Shown here piece by piece: positions 33,043 to 44,990 of a stretch of DNA of 64,000 nt. The stretch's first letter is position 1. Each line of letters opens with the position of its first letter. Origin of the DNA: Epiperipatus broadwayi (taxonomy: Eukaryota; Onychophora; Udeonychophora; Euonychophora; Peripatidae); assembly GCA_028023455.1 (NCBI GenBank), contig JAQFVV010012535.1:2172001-2236000 (forward strand). Reading direction: 5' to 3'. The notes below the pieces were generated by a model. The model did no database searches, was not told the DNA's origin, and worked only from the letters and a program-made list of their open reading frames with translations. The position numbers and the translations under genes were made by a program.

Positions 33043-34829
33043 AGGAACTATAGACAAAAAAACATTACAAATGTGGTTTATCAACTTTTGTTTTAAGTGG
33101 GAGTTTTAGAATTTTTTTTTGTGTGTTATTCTCTAGCTAAGAATAGCTAGATACCCATTTAACAACCAATATTAAATGATTAGTTGGGTTGGCTATTAAC
33201 TACTACCTGATGGAAGAATCCTAAGCTTGTTTAGAATCTGAAAAAGTTTTCAAATTTGATTCAGCCCAGATTTGAAGTTTAGATTATAGGCATGACAGGC
33301 TAATAGCTATCATACCATCATAACGCTTATCAATAAATTTATGATATTTGTTAAGAGAAATAATACTTAAAAAAAATTAAAAATTCACTTGATAGGATAA
33401 TTCAATTCAGTTTGAATTATTATGCATGTAACAACAGATAAATAATAAGCCATTTATAATAAAGCATTTACAAATCAAGTATTATCGGTTTACTTTTATA
33501 TAGAAAATCACAAAGTTTCAAACTGAATATAACCATAACTTATTATATAACTTGAGTATGCTAATCATAGCTGAATTTTTATGACAATTATGGTTGTATT
33601 TTTGAATATAAAATAAATTATTGCTTTTTATTGTATTAGGAATACTCTTTTGCCCAAAACAATTTTTCTTAAAAGTATTGGTATCATTCAACATTCTTCT
33701 TTTCATGAGACAAGTTTTATTGCCAGCAAATAATTGCCATTTATGTTCATAAAAAAAAAAAAAAACAAGAAAAAAACTTTATGTTTTGCAGACTATTCTC
33801 ATCATATTTTGTGTCTGAATTTCAAATTACAGTGTAGTAATAACTAATTTTTGGAACAAAATTTATATAAGACAAATAAATGCAAGAATGTTTGTATAAG
33901 TCCATAATCCCAATAATCCTATTGTATGTAGAAATAATTTCAATAATGTGTATTGAAAACAGACCATTTCTACTAAAGCAGATCCAAATCTTTTATCCTA
34001 TTTTTTTAAGAAAGCCTGGTAATGTTTTGATACTGTATAAAACAATAAATGTTTTTTCAATATTAGAATCATCTGATTTGTTTTGCTCCAAATCATAAAA
34101 CCATTTATCATCTTTTGCAATCTGAATTGGTCAGATAAACTATCAGCCCTAAGAAAAAAAGTTTATATTATCAATAAATTGTAATATATTACAGCCTCCA
34201 ATAAATAATTTAGTCTATATCATACATATATAAAATACACCCAACAATGTTTTCATGAGGAATTTTCTTCTTATAGCTATAAAATTGATTTTTTGGAATT
34301 GATAAAAAATAATAATAATAATAATATTTAAATACAATTATATTGTCTATACTGAATTGAATGTAATTTGGATATTCATGTAAGTAGGATTTAATCCACC
34401 CTAAAAGTGGGAAGAGAAATTTAAACATTTCAATTTACGTAGTAAAATATTATGGTTTCCCATGTTAAAAGCTCTACTGGGATTAAATAAATTACATCTA
34501 GACAAACTTTTTTATTTGGCTATATGATCATGAACTATATAGTAAGATTAGTCTCTATTAATCTTCTTGAAAAAAGTTCATGCTGAAAACTTAATTACAT
34601 TTCTTGATTTGAAATTATAAGGAATTATATCTACATCTTTCAAAAATTTCTGATGTATCATCTAACAGTAATATTGGCCTCAATTTTTTGGATCAATTTT
34701 GCAGCCCATCTTCCAAATAAGAACTATGCTAGACACTATATTTCAGAAAGGACATATTTTTATAAAGATGGTGTAAATATACACATTTAACATAGGACAG
34801 TAAATTCTGCATTATTTTTAATAATAAAA
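33043..34829. other. AT-rich DNA, nothing firmly recognised
   Basis: The small open frames at 33880-34098 and 34210-34428 carry no motif. Part of 34440-34830 could be an upstream portion of the LINE remnant that follows, too decayed to align by eye. Confidence 0.4.
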
Positions 34830-35540
34830 ATACAGATATGTTTATTAGAAACAGATTAGCATTGATTAACTATATTATTAGAGAATTTTACAGATAAAAT
34901 TAATAGTGCATTAAATGATAAAAAATATGTAACTGTAATTTTTTAAATTTTTTTTAAAGCTTTTGACATTATTGAGCATAAGTAATTGATTCACAGTTTA
35001 CAAAATTGTAGAATTAGAGGAAAATTGCTCAGTTTTTTAAAAATTATTGAAATGATAGATATGTTGTAGCAAAAATATCAATTAAGTTACAAGCAAAAAA
35101 AATTTTTATAGGTTTTTCAAGGGTTATACTTAGTGCATTGTTGTTTCTGATTTTAATAAATGATCTAGGCAATATTAATATTGAAGGATCAATATATCAA
35201 TATGCAATGATACTGTTATTATGAGTGTAAATAGCAATATTGATATTGCAATTAAAGAATGTTAAGAAAGTCTGAACAAAATGATCTTTTGGGGCTTTGA
35301 GAGAGGACTTTATATAAATGGAGATAAAATAAAATGTGTGGTAATATGCTCTCCTCACATGAAATATAAAAATATTGATATACATCTGCATTCACTTGAA
35401 TGTTTATAAGACAATAATGTAATATATAATGGTAAGTGTATAAAAGTAGAACAAATAAAATATATTAGATATCTTGGAATGATGATAGATGAAAAAATGT
35501 ATTGAGAACAGGGCCACTGTGTACAGGTTATGTGGGCCAC
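34830..35540 (+). pseudogene. Decayed reverse transcriptase of a CR1/Jockey-type LINE
   Basis: Broken frames give INSALNDKKYVTVIF, then KAFDIIEHK (motif like KAFDTIDHxxL), IHSLQNCRIRGKLL, GFSRVILSALLFLILINDL (like GVPQGSILGPLLFLLYINDL) and finally IRYLGMMIDEKM. The order and wording are those of a CR1/Jockey-type RT and are unlike the RTE element in this window. There are many stops and indels; it is an old insertion. The catalytic FADD is lost. Confidence 0.6.
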
Positions 35541-35584
35541 AAAGGTGATTTGCTACTGGAATGCCAAGGCTCCAAGATAATTAA

Positions 35585-36070
35585 TAAAATTTATATGTAA
35601 ATAAAATTATTTACATTTTTGAATCATTTCATCATTAGAAATACATTCCGAGTGTAAATATTTTTTTATTTAAATATAAGAGGAATATTTCTTTACTTAA
35701 ACTTATTTCTGACAATTATCCAGGCTTCAAATTTGTAGGCACGAGCTCAAAATATACTACATATATACTCCTATCATTACACTAAACTGAACAGACTAAT
35801 GCCATTTTGTAGTGATAGTTAATAAAAGTTATATGTAAATGTTTAGATTTCCGAATTACTTTATTCGTAGAAACACTTTGTGATTGTAAATATTTATTAT
35901 TTGAATTATAAGAGAAATATTTCTTTATTTAAACTTCTTGTGGCAGTTGCACTAGCCTCAAAATATATTTTATATATACTCTACCATTGCACAAAACCGA
36001 ACAGGCTGATGCTCTTTCTATTACTATAGTATATGTAAATAAAAATGTTTAGATTTCCCAATCATTTTCA
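35585..36070. repeat. Tandem repeat with unit of about 230-240 bp
   Basis: Two diverged units plus part of a third. Each has TATATGTAAAT, then a TTTAGATTTCC-like or equivalent segment, AGAAAYACWTTSYGAKTGTAAA, AAGAGRAATATTTCTTTA, and CTCAAAATATAYTWYATATA, before a block with AACWGAACAGRCTRATGC. It directly follows the LINE remnant. It may be a small satellite or the multiplied 3' end of an element. Confidence 0.7.
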
Positions 36071-36224
36071 TTTAAATATCCTAATTTATTTAAAAGTAAT
36101 ATATTATTAATAATAATTTACTTAAAAATAAAAGTTATTTTAAAAATATTGCTTCATAATTACTGTAATTCTGCATATGACGAAATTATCTTTATCAATA
36201 ATATTTTACAAATTCTTAATGTGT

Positions 36225-36300
36225 TGTTTACTTGGTAGTAATGGTGGAGTGTCTGTCTCTGAAAGGTCAGGTCTGGGTTCAATGCTGTGTTGTGCTAATA
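36225..36300 (+). mobile_element. Possible tRNA-derived SINE fragment
   Basis: TTGGTAGTAATGGTGGAG resembles an A box and GGGTTCAATGC (36274-36284) a B box, about 40 bp apart as in a tRNA. No tail or target duplication was identified. It is different from the two SINE families elsewhere in the window. Confidence 0.35.
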
Positions 36301-37129
36301 TTTTTTTAAGAATGTTATATTTTTTGTTGTTATTATTATTATCCTGTATTATCTTTTTACATGTTTTATTAAATAGCTTTTCCTATTTTTAATAACAATA
36401 ATATCTGTTTTTTTTAAGATGGCATGTTATCTTTTTACATGTTTTACTAAACAGCTTATTCTTGGATAATCCACATTACAGTTCAAATCTAAGAACAGCA
36501 GAATGAGTAAAAAATATAATTTTTAAAGAGATATTATTGCATGATAAATTATTTAATTATTGAGAAATTTCATGGGAAATTTTCATTATTGAATGATAAG
36601 AAGTGAAAGTATTTTTACTTTAATAAATAGTCTGTTTATATATTTATAAAGCGGGGGTTTATTCCCTTCGTAATAGAAAACGTAAACAAGTTTTGTGTCA
36701 GGGAGATTCTGATTTAAAAATTATGACTGGATTTGGAAAACAAGGAACTTTCTTTTTAACAAGAAGGTTTTAATGGTATGTAATAAGTATATCAGTTGTG
36801 TTATTTAAAATTGATCTAGTTTGATGGTCCTAATAAAATATAAACAATATAAGTAAGAAAATTTAAAATATCAGACTATATATATATAATAAATTATAGT
36901 TTTTGATAGTGACTTATTATATCTTTTTATATTAGTATTAATATGGCAGAGTATCAAGATATATATATATAATTTTTTTATTCTTTTAAAAAAGGAAAAT
37001 AATTTTTAATTACATTATGAACATTTAAAATTTTCTAGTATTGAGATTCTTTCAATTAATCTTTAACAAATCTTAAAGATAAGATGAAATGCTTGAATAG
37101 ATTATAGACCAGGCAGATTTTATTTAAAT
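36301..37129. other. AT-rich DNA, nothing recognised
   Basis: ATCTTTTTACATGTTTTA recurs at about 36350 and 36430. No other structure was noted. Confidence 0.45.
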
Positions 37130-39065
37130 TCATCCTCATTTTCAAACATTATTAATTGACTAAAGAATGAAAGTCTCTCCAAGCTTTAATATGATTTCAC
37201 TAATCTATAGCTTCTCTTCTCCACATATTGCCAGCAAACTTTTTAAACTTATTCACTCATCTCACATGGTTTTCTTCTAAGTCTTTTACAATCTCTTGTC
37301 ATCCATTTAAGACTTCAATTGCCCTTCATCTCTTTTACATTGTCATCTGAACTCCAATGTCTTAATTTTTTTAATGTTTCTCTTTCATATATTTTGCATT
37401 CTTTTACACATATTTATCTACCCTTTGATAAATAGACTATAGTGTTATTGTTGCTATTGTGTTAAGTATAAAAGTTTCAGATTTGTAAGTAATAACCAGT
37501 GAAATGTATTAAAAATTATCTTTTTCAAGAATCTAGGCATATTTCCTTTTAATGTTAAGTTATTTCTGCCAAAAGCATTCCATTATATTTTTATGTGCAT
37601 TAGTAATCTGAAAAAAATACTTATAATTATTAGTTTCTACTTCATTATTATTTATCTTTATTTTTTCCTTTATGGAAAAATCATCAAACTTTAATCTTTT
37701 TAGCATTTGACTTATAATATTATATTCTTGCAAACTTTCTCAAAGTGTTGAAACATTATTTGAAAAAATAATCATATAGTCTGCAAAATCTTGATGATAT
37801 AAATAATGTTAATTTAATGTAGCTTCTCATTTTAGTCCACAAAATGCTTCCTGCAAAACTGGGGTAAAAAGTTTTGAAAATGGAATCATTTTGTAGACCC
37901 TATCATTGCTAATCTTCTTAGTATCACCATATCATCTAATTAATGCTATTGCATTTAAAGAATGGTCTTCAGAATATTATATGTCTTGATATGCCAAAGC
38001 TTCAATCATTGTTTAAATGCTTACAGAAAAAAATCAATTCCTTTTTTATAATCTATGAACTCAAATAATAATAACAACTCATACTCATAACTATTGGTAA
38101 TTCTCAGCAGCCACTCACAATGGATATCAACAGATTTTGGACACATGACTGGAATAACTCCAATATAAATAATTATACTCTAATAGCTGATCTTACTTTC
38201 TGAATACCTGGTTTCTTCTAAGAAAACTCTGATCAGAGGTTAACAGAATCAGAACAGGTTAAGGTAGATATTGTATATGATGCATAAGTGGGGATTTATA
38301 GATTCTCCAAACTATGAGTGTGGAATTTACCAGGCTCTGTTAGTCTCTTTGCTCTATATAACTTGGACAAATCAGCTCTTGACATGGGTAAAGAACTGTT
38401 GGTGTTGAATTTTAATGTGCTAACACCATATACTAAATAAATAAATATAGCCACTTCTCTCAATCCTTGTGATTTATTGTGCTAAACTACTTTTTAGTCC
38501 AGATTGTTGTTTTGATTGATTTAAATCCAAAGATATCAGCAAACAAATTGTGATGATCTTGGTAAAGATCTTGTATTGAACTTTTTCTTTTCATCTTACT
38601 TAAATGTCAATATAAAATTACTACATTCTTCTAATCTGATATATTTGTATTATTTAGGTATTTAATGTTATAATTCTACAAACCATTTCACTATTTTTTA
38701 ATCTTCTTAAAACATCTATAATAATTCAGTCATTTATTGGACGTTTTCCACTCTTCATAGATTTCATCTTTTCCTTAACATACATTGGAATTTCAAAACT
38801 TGTCATAATTGAAAGATCATTTTAATTTTCTTATTTTTTTTTGTTTTGTTTTGTACTATATGATAAGTGGTACAATCTTTTTAAAATTGTCATAATTGAA
38901 AGGTCTTCTTAGTTTTCTTGTTTTTTTTATTTTTATTATTATGTGATAAATAGTACAATCTTTTTTTTTTTTAATTGCCAAAACAACTTTTTTTCTAACA
39001 TCAAAGTGGTATTTTATATTTTTGAGACTTTTGTTTATTTTTATAGCTTTTGAACACATCATTTT
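37130..39065 (-). pseudogene. Decayed RTE LINE, linker to 3' end
   Basis: Read on the minus strand, NKSLKNIKYHFDVRKKVV (about 39010) matches the linker of the 18 kb RTE copy. Then come degraded RT blocks. The end, AAGAGATTGTAAAAGACTTA then CCATGTGAGATG and GGAGAGACTTTCATTC, matches the RTE C-terminal coding sequence. It is truncated 5' within the region between endonuclease and RT. More diverged than the 18 kb copy. A local duplication of TTTTAAAATTGTCATAATTGA lies near 38800-38900. Confidence 0.7.
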
Positions 39066-39826
39066 TCTTCAAATTGAATATTTATTATTCATCTTAACAA
39101 TGTGAAAAAGAAGTGAGAAATATCTTTCATTTCATGGCATTAAAATCATATTTTTTTTATTATGCTACATAAAGTTGAATGAAAATTTGAGTTAATTGTG
39201 CAAAAAAGAGGGGGGGGGAGGTAGGAATCTTTCTTTAATTGATTAGTAAATGAATATAGTTTGATAATTATAAAATTGTTAATTTTTGGGTAGCCATTTA
39301 TTTAAACATTATTAGAAGTATGATGTTTTTCATATATGTTTATAAAAATATTCTTTACATATAACAATCAAAGAAGATATCCATCAAAGTGAAAAAAATA
39401 TGTATAATTTTGCCAATTTATGAATAAATTGTTTTGTTTAAAATGTTATGGAATGCCTTAATTACATAATTCAAAAAGGTTGTGTATTATATCTCAATGT
39501 AATGAAATATTAATAATATTTTTATGGAAATTTGGTTCATAGTATTTATTAAATTCAATATCTTTTTAAATTTTTAGTTTCGATTAACAGTGAATACTTG
39601 GGAACTTAATCTAATAAAATTGTTCCTGAAATAGCTTTGAATTAATAATTTTGAAATAATAATAGTAATTAAATGGTTTACTGCCCCAAATAACTGAAAT
39701 GTAGCCATAATCCATGGACCTTGAGCTTCAGAATCCATCACTAAATCACGCAGGGCATATAATAAATATATACTGTGCTCTTTCAATCTAGTAGGGTGAA
39801 TCTGATTAGTTACTGCATTTCAAAAC
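39066..39826. other. AT-rich DNA, nothing recognised
   Basis: Contains a G-run near 39208-39218. The short open frame at 39574-39786 minus has no recognisable motif. Confidence 0.45.
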
Positions 39827-40137
39827 CCTTTGGGTGTAGTGTTTTCCTGAAGGTTTGTGATGATGGTGTTCTAGTTGTATTTTTATATTGGACTATTTCC
39901 ATCATCTAATATGTGTATTGAATGTCTTTAGACAAATTTAACTTTATTTAAATATTCCAAATACATTCAACTGTTAGTAATAGCACACTGTTTGTAATAG
40001 CACACTGTTTGATGTGCTATTACTAACAGTTGAATGTATTTGGAATATTTAAATAAAGTTAAATTTGTCTAAAGACCTTCAATATACATATTAGATGATG
40101 GAAATAGTCCAATACAAAAATACACCTTTGACTGTAG
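39827..40137. mobile_element. Palindromic PLE-1 derivative A
   Basis: 39840-40124 consists of the outer part of the PLE-1 terminal arm in inverted duplicate, meeting at TAATAGCACACTGTTTG around 39975-40015. The extension TCCTGAAGGTTTGTGATGATG is on the left side only. The flanks CCTTTGGGTGTAG (39827-39839) and CCTTTGACTGTAG (40125-40137) look like a 13-bp target duplication with two differences. No RT, tRNA-like or hammerhead-like part remains. Confidence 0.75.
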
Positions 40138-40229
40138 ATTTTAACTTATTTTTAAAATAAAGTTCCCATTCATTGATTAATTTACATTTATATAATACAT
40201 GCATATATATTCATTATAATATATATACA

Positions 40230-43200
40230 AAGTTTTAAAGAAAAGGGGAAGAGAATAATGGTTATAGGGGATATGAATGGACATATTGAAGAAATTGATG
40301 ATGTAGATAATAAAAATGGACAGCTTTTGAAGAATTTTTGTCAGAAAGTGAATTTGAGTATTGGAAATTTATTAAATATTTATGAGAGACAATACACATG
40401 GTCCAGAAATAATATATTTCACACAATAGATTATGTATTGGTAGAGAAAGAGGGAATAAATAAAATACGGAAAATTAAGGTATTTGATAATGAAGAAAAG
40501 TATGCACTAGTGATCATAATTTCATTGTAATTGAAATGGTTAGTAATGTGATGGAGAATAGAAATAAAAGTAGAAATAATAGTGAAAGATGTGGATGGAG
40601 AGTAAATGATAAGAATAAGTTGGAAGAGTATAAAATACAAGTTGAAGAAATAATGGAAGAGTGGGTTGGGGATGAGTATAAGGATTGGTGTAAGGAAGTA
40701 GAAAAAGTTGCAAATAGGGTTTTAGGTGAGAATATTGAAAAGAATAAAAGTAATAAAAAAATTAAAATTAGTAAAAGTGTAAAAGAAAGGAAAGAAGCAT
40801 GTAGAGAATATAAGTGTGCTATTAAGAATAAGAAAAGTGAAAAAGATATTAATGCTAAATGGGAAAAGTACTTAGAAAAAGAAGTTGGCTAAAATAGATA
40901 TTTATAGAGAGAGAATGAAATTGAATAGTAAATTGTTGGAGGATATTAATAAAAGTGGAAGAGATGGAAGTAAAAAATTTTGGAATTATATTAAAAGGAG
41001 AAATGTAGGGGAGAGAGAGTTAGTATTACTAGATGATGAGGGAACTGAGTGTAGTTCTAGAGAAGATTTAGAGAGAATCTTAAATAGTTATGTAATGAAT
41101 ATAGAAAAGATGTTAAATGTGAATGATAGAATATTAGAAAATATGAAAGAATATAGTAATGGGAATATTAGTTTTTCAGAAAATGAACTAAATGAGGTAG
41201 AGAAGAAATTGAAAAGTGGGAAGGCAAGAGGTTTAGATGGATGGGCAGCAGAGATGATAATGAATTTAGGATATAGGGCAAAAGTAAAGTTATTATCCTG
41301 TTTTAATAAAATGGCACAGAATAGAGTTTTCCCAAGTAGTTGGAGTAATACAAGAGTAAGGTTATTATTTAAAGGAAAGGGTAAGGATCATAGAAAGTTG
41401 AATAATTATAGACCGATAGTGGTAACATCAGTTTTATATAAAGTTTTCTCGTATATGGTGGCTAGTAAAGTTGTAAAATGGATGGAAGGGAATAATGTAG
41501 TGGGTGAAATGCAAGGAGGTTTTAGATTAGATAGGCGTATAGGAGATAGTTTATTTGTAGTTACACAACTTATGGATATGAGTAGGAATGCAGATAAACA
41601 GTTATATATGAGTTTTATAGATATAGAGAAGGCATATGATAGAGTAAATAGAAATAGATTATGGATAAGTTTAGCAAATTTGGGAATGGATGAAGCTTTA
41701 ATAGATATTATTAAGAAATTATATGAAAATAATTATTATATATATCAATTAGAGAATATAGAATCAATTAAAGTTAAAAATGGTGTGGGACTAAGGCAAG
41801 GATGCCCTATGTCACCTATTTTGTTTGTGTTGTATTTGAGTGAAATGGAAAGAGCAATAGAAAGATTAGGAAGAGGGATAGAGATACCGTTAATAGGTAA
41901 TAAGAGTATATATTTTGTCAGGTCTTTTTTGCAGATGATATATTTTTGTGTGCAGAAAAAGAGAGAATATGGAAGTTATGTTGAGGACATGTGCAAGGGT
42001 GGGTAAAGAGATGGGGATTAAATTTAGTGAAGAAAAATCAAATATAATGATGGTTAATACTGAGGAAAGAGAAGATGTAGAATTTTTATTGGGAGATATT
42101 AAGTTAAGTGTGGTGAATAGATATAGTTATTTGGGAATTATTTTAAGTAATCAGAAAAATTATTTGGATGAATGGGAGAAAAAATTGATAAATGAAGCAA
42201 AGAAAAAGGGATTGATAAAGAAATTAACAGTATTTTCATATAATAAATATGATGTAGCTAGAATTATATGGAAAGGAGTTGCAGTAGCAGGGTTAACATA
42301 TGGTAATGATGCATTATATGTTAGTAAAAGAATTAGATTATTTAGAAAAACTCAAAGGGAAGTAGGAAGACATGCATTGGATGCAGAAGTATGGACAGCA
42401 AGGGAGGCAATTCAAGGAGAAATGGGATGGTCAAGTTTTCATATGAGAGATGCAAAAAGTAAAATGAAAATGTTTGGTAGATTGCAGTTTATGGATAATA
42501 AAAGAATAGCTAAAATAGTATTTAATTGGGTTATGAGTAAAGGGCAGGTAACAAGATGGGTGAAAAGGTAATGCGCTATGCAAAAGGTTTGGATAAAGAA
42601 TTTATATCAGTATATTTGTACAAAAGATGGGATGATTGTGTTAAGAGGATTATTGAGTGTTATAGTAGTAAGGAATGGGATAAAAGAATAAATTTATTAA
42701 TAAAGACTAGGGAGTTAGAGATGGAGAAATAGTATGGAGAGTAAAAAGAGTTTAAATATATATAGAAATAAACAGAATATTAGGTGTGACTTAAATATGA
42801 TAATAGTAAGGAAAGTAGTTTATTGTTTAAGGCTCGAACGGATCTTTAGCTACAAAAGAATATACATGTAAATGGAAAAATATGGGTGATTTATTTTGTA
42901 AATTATGTAAGGAAGGAATTGAAAATATTAGGCATTTGTTAATTGAATGTAAATGTTTGAAAACAGAAAGGGTACATATAATGAAGTTGTGGAAAAATAA
43001 ATATGAAAAGAGTGATTATACAGAAAGTGAATTATTGGTTTTTATGCTAGGTTTGGGAAAAGATAAGGGGGATTTAGATATAAAGGTTATAGAGTTGACA
43101 AAAATTATGTTGTGGAAATGGGATAGAGCAGATTATGGGTAAATTTAGAGTGGGGAATGTAAAAGAAAGTGGCTAACAGGTTTATCTGGACTTAATTGCT

Positions 43201-43262
43201 GAGATATTCTTGACTTCGTTTAAGGAGAAGCCATAATACATCACATCACATCATCACATCAA
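40230..43262 (+). mobile_element. 5'-truncated LINE with zinc-knuckle C-terminus
   Basis: It starts inside the endonuclease domain and runs to a 3' tail of ACATCACATCACATCATCAC type (43239-43262). Coding order is endonuclease, RT, and a C-terminal CxxC...HxxxxC motif. No RNase H is seen. The sense strand is extremely poor in C. The clade is not assigned; the RT motif wording (GLRQGCPMSPILFVLYLSEM) is of the broad Jockey/I/R1 assemblage and differs from RTE. The right end is directly followed by PLE-2. Confidence 0.8.
40232..43142 (+). pseudogene. LINE endonuclease-reverse transcriptase, few frameshifts
   Basis: The endonuclease segment has MVIGDMNGHIEEIDD, the RQYTWSRN and TIDYVLVEK motifs, then SDHNFIVIEM after a frame change near 40510. 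The linker is Lys-rich. The RT (from 40885) has KSGKARGLDGW, LNNYRPIVVTSVLYKVFS, GEMQGGFR, SFIDIEKAYDRV, GLRQGCPMSPILF and the catalytic FADD at 41928-41939. A frame change just before FADD moves reading to the next frame (FFADDIFLCAEKERIWK), which continues with SYLGIILSNQ. After another break near 42571 the C-terminus has FCKLCKEGIENIRHLLIECK, a CCHC knuckle thought to bind RNA. Three or four lesions in 2.9 kb suggest a relatively recent copy. Confidence 0.82.
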
Positions 43263-43542
43263 AAAATAAACACATACAACATGTATTCTAAGAAAAACTT
43301 GTTTAATTTTAAAATGAAAATGTTAAATATGTCAACATAGTATGCTGAGCATGCTTTTGTCTAACTGGTTGTCGTACTCATAGCTATAGTTATCCAAGAG
43401 AATTGCGAGATTTATAGAAGAATCACAAAAGTGGTGATTTACATAAAATTTGATTATAACATGTAAATGAATTTATTTAAATGAACCACTTCTATTTCCT
43501 AAAAACTATCTATCCTAATAAATAAAGACCCTCTAGTTAAAT

Positions 43543-44347
43543 CTGAGTACAATGCTAAAAAAAAGTGAATTTATTATTGAATGCCTGAATTGGATTAATG
43601 AAGATATAGCCTTATCTATTGGTGAATATTGCAAAATGGAAGAGAGGTGGCCTATGGGTCTTCCTATGAGTGACCTATTTTTTAGTATCATATTAAATAA
43701 ATTTGAAAATGTTATTCCTAAATACTCAAATCAAACTTCATCCTCCCTGTTATACATGGGTATACATTGATGATGTTATTTGTGCATCAGAGGTGCAAAT
43801 TAAGGAAATACAGCATGATCTTTAATGTAAGTCTTCATTAAAATGGTTTATAGAAAATGACAATAATATCAAAGGCATAAAGTTTTTAGACTTATATATT
43901 CAGTGTGAAAGTACTCAATTAAATTACAAAATGTTAGTTAAATTCATCCAAGTGTGAAGGGTTTTGTGTCCTTAATCATTAACACTTAATGCTCATGAGT
44001 TTACAGAGCTGAAAGTGTTTTTACATAGAAATTATAGTCTTTATACTGATCGATATACTAATATTAAAAGGTACATCAATGATTTATATAATATCGGATA
44101 TAAAGATTCAGCTCTTATTCATGTCATTAAAACATTCTATGCTAAAATTAGGAACAGACCTACTCACGCTGATGAAAAACATTGGATATTACTTTCATAC
44201 ATACTGGGGGCTACCCATAGTGTAAACAAAATCTGCACTGAAATATACAGAGTTAGTCTTTTCATCCCTCCTGCTCTGAATCACCTGATTAACAATATGA
44301 AAGATAATCTGTCCCCAGAACAGGTTTACAAGTTGAGTATAAAATAA
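43543..44347 (+). pseudogene. Reverse transcriptase of PLE-2, decayed
   Basis: WPMGLPMSDLFFSIILNKFEN corresponds to the GLPMGSPLSP motif, with GSPLSP degraded. A frame change brings WVYIDDVICASE, with the catalytic YIDD at 43763-43774, then IKFLDLYIQ, and a longer open part, RNYSLYTDRYTNIKRYINDLYNIGY, that matches the usual LRAYRLCTDRY-like end of PLE reverse transcriptases. Upstream fingers are missing. At least three frameshifts or stops. Confidence 0.78.
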
Positions 44348-44650
44348 TTAACAACACAAACTGCAGTACAGTTTCTTTTGAAGAATCTCGTGCCAATTCT
44401 CTACAAGAATTGTGCAGCACAAATATCAATACTACCAAGCTAAGATTAATACAGATATTAAATCTATTTTCCTCAAACACGAGTCTAAACATGATCATAG
44501 GTTTGAACGCACATCTGCCAGTATTGTCTTCTAAAGAAATGATGCTAAACGCAAAGTTAAAGAGACCCGGCACATTGTCAACAATAAACAAGCAATCAAC
44601 AAAAAACAATCCTGCATCCCCCTATCAAAAAAGTGGCTCATTTAATTGAA
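44348..44650 (+). pseudogene. GIY-YIG endonuclease remnant of PLE-2
   Basis: Following EQVYKLSIK (44318-44344), broken frames show the end of a GIY-YIG domain: SKHDHRFERTSASIV (like the conserved NHxxxW/HDH end) and NNKQAINKKQSCIPLSKKW. The GIY and YIG motifs themselves are damaged. Assignment relies on position directly after a PLE reverse transcriptase. Confidence 0.5.
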
Positions 44651-44696
44651 TCCATTTACATCTAATAATATTTGAAATACAGGCATTCTTTATATA

Positions 44697-44750
44697 TGTA
44701 TGGGATTTGAACACAGACTTTCAAGCAGTGTTCAAATCCCGTATATTTAC
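44697..44750. repeat. Hairpin with mirrored B-box-like sequence
   Basis: GGGATTTGAACAC and GTGTTCAAATCCC are perfect inverted copies (13 bp) around a 16-nt loop. Each contains GTTCAAATCC, a good match to the tRNA T-loop/B box. It lies just inside the right arm of PLE-2, where PLE-1 carries its tRNA-like segment. Confidence 0.7.
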
Positions 44751-44990
44751 TTACATCTTGTAATCAAATTTTATCTAAATCATCACTTTTGTGATGCTTC
44801 TATAAATCTCGTAATCCTCTTGGATAACTATAACTATGAATGTGACTGTCAGTTAATGGAAAGTTAATATTTTTATTTTAAAGTATTAATTATAAATTTT
44901 ATTAAACGCACATTATTATATTAAGTAATATTTACTAAGATATTAAACAAATCTTTCTTAGTATACATGTTGTATGTATTTATTTTTTGA

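Larger units (their letters stand above)
43263..44990 (+). mobile_element. Penelope-like element 2 with inverted arms
   Basis: Left arm 43263-43475 and right arm 44745-44990 are inverted copies. Matching blocks include ACATACAACATGTATWCTAA, then ATAGYTATAGTTATCCAAGA and CGAGATTTATAGAAG with ATCACAAAAGT. Between them lies PLE coding sequence on the plus strand. The arms do not resemble those of PLE-1, so this is a second family. The left arm begins right at the microsatellite tail of the LINE. A target duplication was not found. Confidence 0.75.

Noticed and set aside
33880-34428. Two ORFs of 72 codons as genes
   Set aside because: AT-driven composition, no motif, no splice or start context.
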